From positions 1,913,318 through 1,977,317 of the forward strand of contig JAESIW010000137.1 of NCBI GenBank assembly GCA_016802295.1: a stretch of 64,000 bases of DNA. Reading direction: 5' to 3'. The position numbers and the translations under genes are program-made. The stretch is from Brachionus rotundiformis (taxonomy: Eukaryota; Rotifera; Eurotatoria; Ploima; Brachionidae). Of the stretch, positions 1-11,571 are shown piece after piece. The notes beneath the pieces are model-generated. The model did no database searches. It was not told where the DNA came from and was given only the letters and a program-made list of their open reading frames with translations. The stretch's first letter is position 1. Every line of letters starts with the position of its first letter.

Positions 1-233
1 ACTTTTTTCCTGAACTCTTTCCATTTTTCCTCTTGTCGCAGCGATCTATAAAAAGGAATCAAATAGACTAAGTCGGATGTTTGTTGGACTCTTTCCGCTT
101 TGTCTTTGGCAGCATTTTTTTTACCAACTTGAGAAAGTAATTTAGCTTGAGCCTCCTTTCTAGCACATCGTTGACATGCTACTTTTGGTTTCTTTGTTCT
201 CAGATCAACAGAGTATCCTGTTGTTGACATCAT
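1..233 (-). CDS. Unknown protein, 5' end only (runs off window start)
   Basis: An open frame begins with two consecutive Met codons (from 233 and 230) and stays open to the window edge, giving about 77 residues. The protein is rich in Lys, Arg, Gln and Ala. It has a short CQRC pair near residue 20 inside KPKVACQRCARKEAQAK, then a basic, probably helical stretch and a more hydrophobic DLVYLIPFYRSL segment. Sense-like amino-acid composition and locally higher GC than the flanking DNA support coding. I do not recognise the family; a single CxxC is not enough to call a zinc site. The rest of the gene lies to the left of the window. Confidence 0.55.
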   Translation of the reverse strand, partial: MMSTTGYSVDLRTKKPKVACQRCARKEAQAKLLSQVGKKNAAKDKAERVQQTSDLVYLIPFYRSLRQEEKWKEFRKK

Positions 234-2904
234 TTGATTAAAATGGAATGGACTCAGAGCGGAATGTAAACCCTTATAGGGTTCTGATAATTAAAATGAC
301 AATTTTTATTTTATCGAGACAAAGATATGTGCAAAACCCGTCATTAATTTTTATTATTTAATCTAAAAGATAAATTAAGCAAATCTTTTAAATAACGCGT
401 CAATATTTTTGTAGTTTTGGTGACCGATTAGTCGGATCTAATAAGGATACTTATTAATAAAAAAAAACACACATACACAACTTGAAAACAAATATAATAA
501 ATCGGCTTCAACTTGTTTTGTTGAGTTAAACTTGTACTATAGAATTATAAATTTAAATAAAAATTGGTTCTTGAACTTTTTATTAAGTGATTTTTAGCTA
601 ATTTTTAAGTCTAATATATTTGATAAATTGCGTCAATTTTTAAATTATAGAAAACAAATGACAATTAAGCTAGTATCAAATATTTGAATTAGATAAATCG
701 AAAATATAAAGAATTAATCCCTATTTTTTTAGATGAAGTCTTAGTAAAATGTGACTAAACTCGATATCGAAAGGGTTTTATTGCTTCATAATTTTATTCT
801 ACAAATATTTAACTAGGTTAATAAAAAATTTTAATTTAATTATTAATAGCACCGTGGTAGAGTCGCTCCATTTTATTCTAATTGAAGTAAAATAATTCAA
901 AATAATAAGACAATGAGTGTTTGCTCTAGGATAACCAACCTTTGCTTACTTAGAGACATAAAATTTGCTTATTCACATACACATGTTACTCAATGATACA
1001 AAAAATAAAAAAAGATCTTAAATTAAAAAATTTCTTTGTTATTTTTATTTAAATCTGTGATTAAAACTTGGCCTAGAGAACAAACTTGTTTGTATATATT
1101 TTTTAATTTAGTGGTATTTGCAGTCATTTGCCAAAGATTAAATACAAAATACCATTCGTATCGAGTCTTGAAAATTTTATGAAATTTAAAAATTAATTTT
1201 TAATTCACTTTGCCTATTCTAATATGTATAATTTTGCCAAGAATATGAATAAATTTTAAAGTTCAGTCGAGCTAAAAAAAAAGAAGTCTTTTGCGATATA
1301 ATTAAGTAATTAATATAAAATTTACTTTGCTGATTAAATATCATTTTTAAAATTCATTAAGAGAATAAATAAAAATCTATAATAAAAGTAGTGACGTGAC
1401 ATTTTTTATCCGGAGGAATTTTGCATAATTTTGAATTATAGAAATATTTAAATTTACATATTTCAAATCAGTCAAGTGATAGACCGTTTTTGTTTAAGCT
1501 CCCTTATCTTTTGAAAAATGTCTTGTGAAGATAAAGAAAATGATCCTACAAGTGTATACTAATATAGCTTTAATCATTTTATGATACTTGTTACGTCAAC
1601 AATTATTTGAAAAGTTTATGATCAAACAAATTATAACACGTTACCTTTTTTTAATTTTACTTTTTTAATTTGAGATAAAATGCCTCTTGTTTTCGTCAAA
1701 TATCCTTCAAAAGCTCTTTTTTTCTGTAGCTATTTGCTGAACTTGAATGCAAATATTGAGCAAAAATAATATTATATCGAATAATTTCAATGTATGTACA
1801 ATTAAGAACCAGTTGTTACATAATACGTTGCTTTTTCTTAATAACTATTAGAAACATGAAGCTTGTTATTTAAAAATTTGATATTTTTTTATGAAATTAT
1901 AATTATAAAAAATTCTTGGCGGATCTTGGTGACAAATTAGTTTAATAAGAAGGATATAGAATGGCCCCAAAAAGCATTTTTTCCATACTAATAAAATACT
2001 AAAAAATAATTATAATTTTTGATCTATTTTATCGAACTTGATCAAAACTCTCAGACATAATGCTGGACTTTATTCCCTCAGCAAACTAACTTTGGCTGAA
2101 TAAATAATCTTTAAATGAGCGATAAGCCGCTGGTATTGACAAAATTGAAAAGATAGGATTAAAATATTTACAATTGATTTTTGTGAATGGAGAAAAAAAA
2201 ATAGAATTAAAATTCATTAAATTTAAATCTATAAGGCGATAATTATTGTTTCAATTTTTAGATTTATCGATTTCAATTAAGTTTAATTAATCAGGTTGAA
2301 TTTATTGTTTTCGATTTAAAAACTGGAACAAAATTTCTAAAGTATGATTTTTAAAATTGGATGTTAAGAGCCAATTTAGTTTCTTACTTAGATTAAAATC
2401 CAATGTTTGATAAAATTTTATTATTTTCTCAATTATTGATCATAAAAAAATTAAAAATATTTTAAATCTTAAAATTCGTTATATTTTTAATATTTAAATT
2501 TTGAACTATTAAATTTTAATGAATACTTTAGATGAAATGATGCGTAATTATTTTGCTTAGAGACTAATTAATACAAGAAAAGCAATTCTATTAGATTCAA
2601 TTACCTTGAGGGGAATCTATTGAACATTTTGAAAATGATCAATAAATAAGTAATAATTAAACCAAATCCTTTTTTTTAATTTTTAATCAAATAAATCTGT
2701 TTTAGAAATAAACTTCGTTATTTTATTAAATGTGTTAAATGCATAAATTGATCATATGATTTTCAAATTTTGATAATTCAAATAGATAATAACAGAAAAA
2801 AATTTTAGTTTTAAAATGAAATGATAGCTTTAATTTAGTTGTAATTAGTTGATAGTCAGATAAAGATAAGTGTTTAAATGTTAATAATTCATAAATAATA
2901 TTAG
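234..2904. other. AT-rich intergenic DNA, no gene seen
   Basis: About 2.7 kb of very AT-rich sequence with frequent stops in all frames. The first 60 bases or so upstream of the minus-strand gene are less AT-rich and may hold its 5' UTR or promoter. Nothing else could be supported. Confidence 0.6.
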
Positions 2905-2976
2905 TCCCATATGGTCTAGTGGTTAGGATTCCTGCCTTTCACGCAGGCGGCCCGGGTTCAATTCCCGGTGTGGGAA
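2905..2976 (+). tRNA. tRNA-Glu (anticodon UUC)
   Basis: The 72-nt sequence folds as a canonical tRNA. The 7-bp acceptor stem pairs TCCCATA (2905-2911) with TGTGGGA (2969-2975), including one T-G pair, followed by discriminator A. The anticodon stem CCTGC/GCAGG encloses the loop CTTTCAC with anticodon TTC at 2938-2940, reading GAA/GAG. The T arm CCGGG/CCCGG holds GGTTCAATTCC (B box) and the D-arm region holds TGGTCTAGTGG (A box). There is no intron and CCA is not encoded, as expected of a nuclear eukaryotic gene. A T run starting five bases downstream (2981 onward) is the expected Pol III terminator. Confidence 0.97.
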
Positions 2977-3783
2977 AGTTTTTTTTTTCAAACTTAATTC
3001 AATTTGATTTTAAGCATTAAACATAGAATAGATTTGTTATTTAAAAAAAAATTATAAAAAAACAAAAAACTCTTCGATCACGAGAATAAACTTATTTTCA
3101 TTTTATTATTAAGAATTTTTTTAAAGTAGCTTAAATGAAAGATACTTTTTCTCCAGACCAAAAGACTATATTTAAATTAATGCAAATTATTATAAATTTT
3201 TAATCACATATAGCTTTATAAATTATTTTAGTAAAAGGAGTGTATTTCGAGAGTCGATTTTAACTACCGAATTATCTTTTATCTATGATAATATTACAAC
3301 TTATGATGATTAACAATGGTGTTCTAACTAACAACAAATGTAATGATAAATCACAAATAATCTTCTACTTAATTAAGTGATTCACTTGTTCCAAAATAAA
3401 TGTCACATAAGCACGTGTCAAATAAAAGTCAATAACAATTAAATATATTAAATTTTTTAGAATAAATTTAAATAATTTTATTTAAAAATATTTCAAAAAA
3501 TTTACAATCAAACTAGTTAGTTTGTAAATAATTAAATTTATTAGAAGAATCGACAAATTTAAATGTATATTTATATTTAGTCGTAAACTTGGCGCATGCG
3601 ATTTTGTGAAATTTAAAATTTGACAATCAAAAGCATCTGTATAACCAAATAAATCACCGAAATCAATCTAAAAAATGAAAAAAAATTATAAATAGATAGT
3701 CAATATAAATAAAAAAATTTACTTTTTTTATTTTTCTCTGAAATGCAATCTAAATTTTTTTAAAAATTTTTTTCGATGCTTTT
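2977..3783. other. Intergenic DNA with Pol III T-run, otherwise empty
   Basis: The oligo-T at about 2980-2989 should terminate the tRNA. The remaining 800 bases are AT-rich with no supportable gene; the far end presumably carries the GPCR 3' UTR. Confidence 0.5.
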
Positions 3784-5322
3784 TCAATTAATTAGTGAAT
3801 ATTTTTCTTTACCCGAATGAATTGAAATTAAACTCTGATCAAGATGCTGATCATTTTTAGACACTTTTTCATTTATTAAATTGGACATGGCTGATTCAAA
3901 AGTATCATTAAATTGCTTTTTCTTTTCAAAATTTTTGGTATTTTTTTTACCAAGAAAAACTTTATGCTTTCGCCTACTAAACTCAAGGCTAGAATATGAG
4001 TCGCATGGTAAACTGCTCTGTTTTTGGCTAATTATTGACGAGTCATTTAGAAGGTGGTTCATCATGTTGTTGTTCATTAGCGACGCATTGATATTCGATC
4101 CAGTGGTCTTGATTTTGGCCGCATGTTCCAGAAAACAGTAAATTTTTAGGCGCGATTTGCGCTTGAAATAGTTGTAAATGTTGGAATCTGATTTTTTTTC
4201 TTGTTTGACCTGTGCCAAACATATGTTGTTAATTGAACCCTTAAAGCTGCGAGAATTGCTGACCAAAATTCGGTTCTTGCCCGAAATCAGCTCTTGATTA
4301 TGCTCTGCGTGGTTACATATCTTTATTCTTTTGGATCTATCTGACCATTTCCAATAAAAAAAGTAGTATACAATTAGATATAATTCATTACGACTAGTTT
4401 TGCTACAAATTATGTAGAATATAAAATTTAAAGTAAAATTAAACATTTCCAATACGTTCAAGCATTTGGCAATTATGATTTTGTTTAGGCTAGAATATTT
4501 GGTAATTGTAAATATCATCTGGACAATGTACCTGGGTGAAACAGTGACTAGTAAAAAAAATGTCACCACTATTAGCAAAATAGTGGTCTCTTTGAATTGG
4601 CGTTCTCGTTTGGCGTTTATGCTTGTATTTCCACTTTGGATGACATTCATGAATTGGGATTTTTGCCTAGCCAGAAGAGATATCAACAAACCATTGAAGA
4701 TTAATAGCAGAAAAAATGGTATTAAAGCATACACAAGCACATTGTTCAAAAACATGTATTTGTTATATTCAGGATTGGTAATGCACATTACCAAATGTAG
4801 ATCGTAATTGACGTAATTTTGCTTGATAAAATCCGAAATCAGATACGGCACGTCAAATAGTGTCAGCAATACAATAACTGCGCACATCATTCTCAATGAA
4901 TTGCGAGTGGTATAGATGCGTTTGCCATGAAACGGAAATTGGAGTATTATGTAGCGTTCAATGGACAAAAAGACCAGCAACCAAATGCTTATGTGTCCAC
5001 TTGTGAGAACTATAAAAAGGTATTTGTTACAGAATGCGTTGTCTATGTACAGAAGTTTTTTGTCCACTAAAAAAGCAAACAACCATTCGGTGAGCCGAAA
5101 TGAGTCAGTGATGCTGATCACACTGAAATAGTGTCTCATTGATGTGTCCTTGAATGATCGAGACAATTGGAAATAGGTAAAAGACAAAAGGTTGAATATG
5201 ATGCCTAGTAAGAACAAAAAGCAGCCCAATACATCGTTTATGTAAAAGTTAACCCAGTTTAAGAGTTGTAGCTGTTCGGCGGCAACAAAGGTGTCTGTTC
5301 GATTCGAGTTATTCATAATCAA
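3784..5322 (-). CDS. Rhodopsin-family (class A) G-protein-coupled receptor, intronless
   Basis: A single 512-aa open frame encodes a plasma-membrane receptor with seven hydrophobic helices over roughly residues 30-325. Class A hallmarks are present in variant form: ERY instead of DRY after TM3, a Cys before TM3 (DNAFCNKY) matched by one in extracellular loop 2 (MCITNPEY), SP in TM6 (LLVTVSPRY), and NFIFY at the NPxxY position in TM7. The short N-terminus carries Asn-glycosylation sequons (NNS, NRT). Intracellular loop 3 has a basic KRERQFKETT entry to TM6, and the cytoplasmic tail is long (about 180 aa), Ser/Lys/Asn-rich. The overall look resembles invertebrate peptide receptors of the FMRFamide-like type, but the ligand cannot be told. 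The first Met is used; a second Met two codons later is equally possible. Confidence 0.85.
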   Translation of the reverse strand: MIMNNSNRTDTFVAAEQLQLLNWVNFYINDVLGCFLFLLGIIFNLLSFTYFQLSRSFKDTSMRHYFSVISITDSFRLTEWLFAFLVDKKLLYIDNAFCNKYLFIVLTSGHISIWLLVFLSIERYIILQFPFHGKRIYTTRNSLRMMCAVIVLLTLFDVPYLISDFIKQNYVNYDLHLVMCITNPEYNKYMFLNNVLVYALIPFFLLLIFNGLLISLLARQKSQFMNVIQSGNTSINAKRERQFKETTILLIVVTFFLLVTVSPRYIVQMIFTITKYSSLNKIIIAKCLNVLEMFNFTLNFIFYIICSKTSRNELYLIVYYFFYWKWSDRSKRIKICNHAEHNQELISGKNRILVSNSRSFKGSINNICLAQVKQEKKSDSNIYNYFKRKSRLKIYCFLEHAAKIKTTGSNINASLMNNNMMNHLLNDSSIISQKQSSLPCDSYSSLEFSRRKHKVFLGKKNTKNFEKKKQFNDTFESAMSNLINEKVSKNDQHLDQSLISIHSGKEKYSLIN

Positions 5323-8300
5323 GTTAGAAATGAAAATTAATAAATAAATTTTATAAATGAGTAATTTATCATTCTAAGGCTTTGTCAATCTAAAGAAAAA
5401 AAATATTCTATTGGATTAGTGATTTGATAAGTTTATTGCACTGATCTGCATAACCTGAAATTGAAAGTTTTATATTTCTATTTTTTTCAATTAATTGTTT
5501 TTTTTTTTATTTTGAAATTAAGTTGAAAACATATAAATATATGTGTATATATGGATTTTTAATGGTTTGGATTTACGCATTTGCCAGTCGATGTTTTTTT
5601 GAAGGAAGCTAAATGATGCCTTGAAAATGATTGTGTATATTTAAAACTTGATGAAATTTATTCATTTTTAGACTTTGCTAATTAAAAATATTTAATGTAA
5701 TCTTTAATCTATACCAAATGATTACGAAAATAAAAATTTAATATTTTTAATATTTTAGCTTGTTGATTACTGATTAGATTTTTACACTAAAATGAGATCA
5801 AATCGAATTTTTAAAGTTCTAAGGAAGTTTACCAGAACAAACACCTGGTTTGTATCAGGAAAATATTAGACAATTATTCTCAATTTTAAACGAAACACCT
5901 TTAAATTTAAAAATGATAATATAAAACTGATTTGGCTTATTAAATCGTTTCGCTATTTCTTAATGGCTTTTAGATGTTACAATACCTTTTATTTAAATAC
6001 TCTTTTTTTCAGACACTAAATGAGAACACTTTTAGAATATTGAATTATTTTGATTATTAGAATAAGCTATAAGAATTTATTATCCTTATCCAAATTATCA
6101 TTGTCAATAGCTAAATTAGAAATTGCGCAATTCCTTATTATCATTGCAGCTTTCTTCTGTACAAGTTAAAAAAATTAATTTAATTAAAAAAGCTCATTTG
6201 GAATAACTTTAAATTTTTTTGAATATGTTTTTCGTATTCAGTTGTTAACAGATTGAAAAATTTTTGATCAATAAAAAGTTATTAATAGTCCTATTTTATA
6301 TTTTTAATTGATTACCTCGATTTTTTTTTTTTGAAAAAAAAATATCAAATAATTTCTAATTATTTTCTATATGATACTTGAATATAGAATTTTGATATAT
6401 GAAGATATTGTAAAAAAGCCTGCTATTATTAATCGAAATTCTCAATATCGATATCCTCAACTAAGCCTAGGCTTAAGTATATATTTTTTATTATTCAATT
6501 AATTTTTAGATTTTATTTATGCCTTAATATGAATATTAATTTGACTTATACGGCCTTACATTTAGCGTTAATTTAAAGATATTGTGTAACCATGTATACA
6601 AATGTATTCATATACTAAAGGAATATTTTTTGGATACTTGTGTATGATCTGTTAAAATGACATTTTGCCAAAAGATAGACAAATGAGTGCTTATCATGGT
6701 TTGGTATACATAAAATACTTTATTTTCTTATAGACTGATAATGGTTTTGTTGAATTCTAAACAAATAAATTTATAGATTTTTATAAAGGTATTGATTTTT
6801 CCAGTATCTAATTTTCTGAGTTTTTTTTTCCCTCTCGCGGGTTTTGGATTGATTAAAGCCTTAACATAAATACAAAAATTAAAAAAGAAGTAACAGTATA
6901 AAATCTGTTTTTAAAGATATTTTCACTTAGTTATCATCTTGTCTAGCAAAAATAAAATTTAACTATTCATTTAACTAAAATTGAAATAAATTTTGATAAA
7001 ATTAAAAGCTAAAAAGCATTTAGATAAGTGAAGGCATGAGAAAAATTTAATCGCATAGCTTCCAAATTCATTAGATTAACTTTTCTTAAACAAAATAATA
7101 ATTTAAAATGAAATTAATTGCTTTTGCATTTCTTAATCTCAAAAATATGGTACTTGAATTTTTTGCTCAATTAAAAAATAAAATATCGCTTTGATTTTAA
7201 AATCTATTAATTTTCATATTTTTTTAATTAACCATTAATTCCATTTAAAAATAATATATTTTGCAATTATCTATATCCTTTAATTTTAATCATTAACTTA
7301 GTCATATATTAAAATTTGAAAATAAAATTTGTTTTTAAAAATGAATAAATGTTACTAATTTTATTGAAATTTGACACAATTAATGCGTCATGGTCCTATT
7401 TGAACAAATTTAATAAAATGAAGAAATTTAATATTTTTCATTTAAAGAAATAGATTACCATTTAGGAAATTAGAACAGTAGCAAGGCTTAACAAATCGCT
7501 TTATTTGCTAAATTCAATTTAAGTAGGCAGCTTCTATCCAAATAGGATCTGAATATGTTCAGCATTAAAATGTTCAAACAGGTTAAGATAAAAGCTCGAG
7601 AAAATTAAAAAAGTTGATAGTTAATTTCTATTAAATTCTTTTTTCAACTTAGTGCTACTTTATCCACTTAAGTTAAGCTCTTGAACATAAATATATGTTT
7701 AATTTAAGCAGGCATCAAATGCCAAATGTATTAGAGAAAAATTGTGCAAATCTCTTCAGTTTAGTGATTATCTTAAATTAATTAAAACGCTTAAAAATTT
7801 TTGCCTAAATGACAATTTCAAATAACATTATCTGCTTTAAAATAATAAGCTTGCTTTCGAAACTTTTTTTGCCTGTTTAATTTGAATAATTGTATCATGC
7901 AAATAGAAAAATTGTTTAAATTAAAAGAAAAAATAATTATTCGATTAATTATTTACAATTTGTTTAATTTAAGATTCAAAAACATAAATTTCGTGTTTGG
8001 AAACAAGTTTTGATAGGCTTAAGCTCGACCCATTAGAGAGAAATCGACCGGATTCAGAAAAATGGTTTGATTCTAAATAGGTTTATCTAATAATGATTAA
8101 TTAAGTTTGATTTATTTTTTACAATTAAGTTACAATTTGCATGCACTTTTAGATAGATTTAGGCTAGTGCATACGGTGTCGGTGAATTGAAATTTCTACC
8201 TCATAGTCGTATTCCTCTAGAGTTAATTGCTTATAAATCCAACTAATCAATTTTTATCAATGCTTATTGATTCGTACTAAAATAAAAGATAACAAAGGCG

Positions 8301-8402
8301 TAAAATATGAACCAAAAACAAATAACATTTTAAAAAGTATCATTTGCAATCTACAAAAAAATGATTTTCAGTTTAGTTTAGTTTGAAAATTGTTTATTTT
8401 TA
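5323..8402. other. Intergenic, no gene seen
   Basis: About 3 kb of AT-rich DNA separates the GPCR start from the GPN3 stop. It has short TA/TG-rich stretches (for example near 5530-5555) but no ORF with protein-like composition. The right end presumably holds the GPN3 3' UTR. Confidence 0.55.
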
Positions 8403-10006
8403 TCAATCATCATATGGCTCATGTTTATCTGTATCATCATCTTCATCTCTATCCAAATCTTTTGGCTCTTTTACTTCTTGTTCTTCACCATATTGCATTA
8501 TGTTATCTATTATCATAAGGGTATCATTGATTGAATCCTCATCATTGTAGTTCAGTGGGTGAAATTTAACCAACGAATAGTCTTCAATTATCCGCGCTAG
8601 CACACTGTTTAGCTTGAAAAATCTCTTTTTGTATCTTGCTGTATTGGTGTTCTGACTTAAAAGATTAACATCTGGCTCAAGGTATCTTTTTGTTTAAAAA
8701 AAAATTTCAAATTCAGTATAATCACTATTCTACTTGGTAAAGAAAAAAAATTAACTGGTCAATTCAATAAATGATTTTAAAAAAGGCCTTTGAATATATG
8801 GCTTTGTAAAATGTATTCCAATTCCTGATAAAATTATAAGAATTATGACAAAAATTAAAAATTAATTAAAAAAATCTCATTTTAAATTTTCATGATTATT
8901 CTTTGTCTATTTAATAAAAATACGATTGTATTTTTAAAAAAACTCTAATTTTTTGATTCTTTCTTAACTATTTTTCTACTTAGAATAACATTTCTAATCC
9001 CGATTATGTTTTTTTTAAATATTTTTAAAAAAACCTTTAATTAAATTCTATTAGATGTAGCAAAATTGCCTCAATAATTTGTTTTATTTTAAATTTAAGA
9101 TTTTTGAATGAAAATGAATGAATTGAAATCACTATCACAAAGCCTTTGAATTTAACTAATAATTAAAACGAAATAAAAAAAAATCACGCTATAGTTCATG
9201 CAATACCATGAATCCAAAAGCCTTAAAACCAGCTATAACCAGCTTAAGTTTAAACTTAAACTAAGGTAAAGATAAACGTGATCTATCATGTATCAGTAAG
9301 AATTTATTCCGAAGATAGAAAGCACATACTTTTCTAAATTTTCTCTGTCAGTTTTGCTTAATAGATCAATTTTAGTCATTATATTCACATGAGATATCTC
9401 AAGAGTGACCATAACAGAAAGTGCAGCAAGAACACCTGAGAAATATTTCGGAGTGTCGATCAAAAATTGGGCATCTAACAAAAATACTCCCACAGTTCTA
9501 AAATTCCATCTTTCCAATTGTTCTACCAATTGCTTGATTATAGATAAATGGGTATACAGCTCAATTTGACCCGGACAATCAAATAGTACATAATCATCAT
9601 CACAATCTTCATCCAATTGTTCCAAAAGCCAGTCAAAATTTTTTGAAAAATATCTTTTTTATCAAAATTAATTATCATTTTTAGAGAAAATAATTATTAA
9701 TTTGTACTCCATGCAAAACAGGAGACCACCATTTGGCCCAAAGTGTAGAGACTCATCATCCATAACATCATCAAGTTGAATCAAATCCCTGATATCAGCT
9801 GCTAAAGGATACTGAAAATATTCGGCAGCTGGATCCAAATTGACTACTTTTACCGATCTTTTTATCACCTCACAGTGTCTGTAAATCATGTCACAATATG
9901 TTGACTAGATAATATTTGTATTTATTGTTTTTTTTTTATTTTATTTTCTTAAAATTACTTTGCCACTACCGGCCGGACCCATTACCAACTGCGCGAAACG
10001 TACCAT
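8403..10006 (-). CDS. GPN3: GPN-loop GTPase 3 (GPN3)
   Basis: Four exons (9959-10006, 9708-9904, 9330-9653, 8403-8685) join in frame to 283 codons, close to the 284 aa of the human protein. The first exon encodes MVRFAQLVMGPAGSGK; splicing adds ST to complete the P-loop GPAGSGKST. Exon 2 carries VNLDPAAEYF and the family-defining Gly-Pro-Asn loop (HFGPNGG). Exon 3 has DCPGQIELYTHL (Walker B/G3) and NIMTKIDLL (G4). The C-terminus is acidic (EPKDLDRDEDDDTDK). GPN3 works with GPN1 in cytoplasmic assembly and nuclear import of RNA polymerase II. Introns are 54-644 nt with GT-AG ends. The exon 2/3 boundary uses GTACAA inside Glu-Tyr, which restores the conserved MEYFSKNFDW stretch. Confidence 0.95.
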
Positions 10007-11571
10007 CTTTTATTGAATTTATATCTAAATTTGCTTCAAAAATAAAAATAACTTAATTATGTAATAAATATCCCACTGTGGATTATTTAAATTAGATATT
10101 TATAATCCTTTCAATGATTTCGAGAGTCTTTTTTTTGTTTTATATAATAATTTTTCTATTGTTCTAAATATCTGTATTATTGTGGCTTAATTTCGTGATT
10201 CTGAAGGCGAATTATTATATTTTATATTCATATCCGTATGTGATTATTTTTTAACCTGATTTTTCTAATTTAAATAAAAATTTGGAGCTTTTAGAATCCA
10301 TTAATAAAAATTAAGTAATTCATGTTCTATTAGAATTTATGTCTTTTCCGAATAATTTTCCTATACAAGGTCTTTATTTACAGCTAATAATTTCAAATTC
10401 TTAGATTAGAAAATTATATATTTCGAAAAATAGTTCTTTAATTAAAAAAAATTTCACAAAAAACTATATTCTAAATTAATTGATAATTTTTGAATTTTTT
10501 TAATTGAATTTTTTTAAATTAATTTTTTAAAGTGATTATATGATTAGTATAATTTATATTTAGTGATATTTATTTTAAATTAACAATAAATAATTGACAT
10601 ATATTAAATGTCACTTATCTCTTAAGTTTTTAAGTCCGGTTGTAGCTTCTTATTATGCTTATACTAATTTTCCGCGAGAAAAAAATAAAATTATTTAAAA
10701 GAAAATCTATTAAATCATTCCGATATTGAAAAATTTATTGTTTAGCCAATTTAAACTAGCTATTGAAATTAATTATCTATCTATCTCGTTTAGGAACTTT
10801 TTTCTCCAAGGATTAAGGGATTTTAATGTGAAAGTAAAAAAATAAAAATCGTAATTTATTCTTCATAAAATGTACAATTAAAGAATTGCATTCAATTTCA
10901 AAATTAAATAAAGATTCAATTTTGGTTTTAATTAAGTATTCTTTAGAATATTAGAAAGTATTTATTTAAAATAAATTTTCAATTTATATCCTATTAGTTC
11001 CCCGAAGGATATAGATATATATAAATATAACTTAAAGATATTCTTTATTAATCTAGTTAGAGTATAATGTTTTTGGATTCGAAGCCAAAATTTCAAGGAA
11101 AAATTAATTTAAACAGTTTTCTTTTTTTTTTGTTTAAAATAAATTTGATTTTATTGAATAAATTGTAGAATCATTGATTAACTAATTACAGTAGAAAATA
11201 AACAATAAAATGAGCGCTTTTTTGAATAAGGATAATTAAGATAAGATAAAGCCTTTGACCCAGAATGTTCTAAAAATATCTGGATTCAAATTAAATATGT
11301 ATGTGTATATGTATATGTGTATATATTTACATTTTATTAAACAAAATCCTAAAAAAATTTAAATATACATTCTAATTTAAGTCTGATTAAAGGTACTGAG
11401 TAAAAATTATTATCTATTTTTTAAAATATTAACAAAAACTTTTAAATACATTGATGATAATTACAAAATAGATGAATGAAGGCTTAAAATTTTTAAATAT
11501 CGCTTGCTTAAATATTTCACAAATTTATCATAAGATTTAAAAAAAGCCTAAGAGTAATGGATTTTATGGTA
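10007..11571. other. Intergenic between GPN3 and DCAF12
   Basis: About 1.6 kb of AT-rich DNA. It contains a TATG-type microsatellite near 11297-11330 and no supportable ORF. It should hold the GPN3 promoter and the DCAF12 3' UTR. Confidence 0.5.
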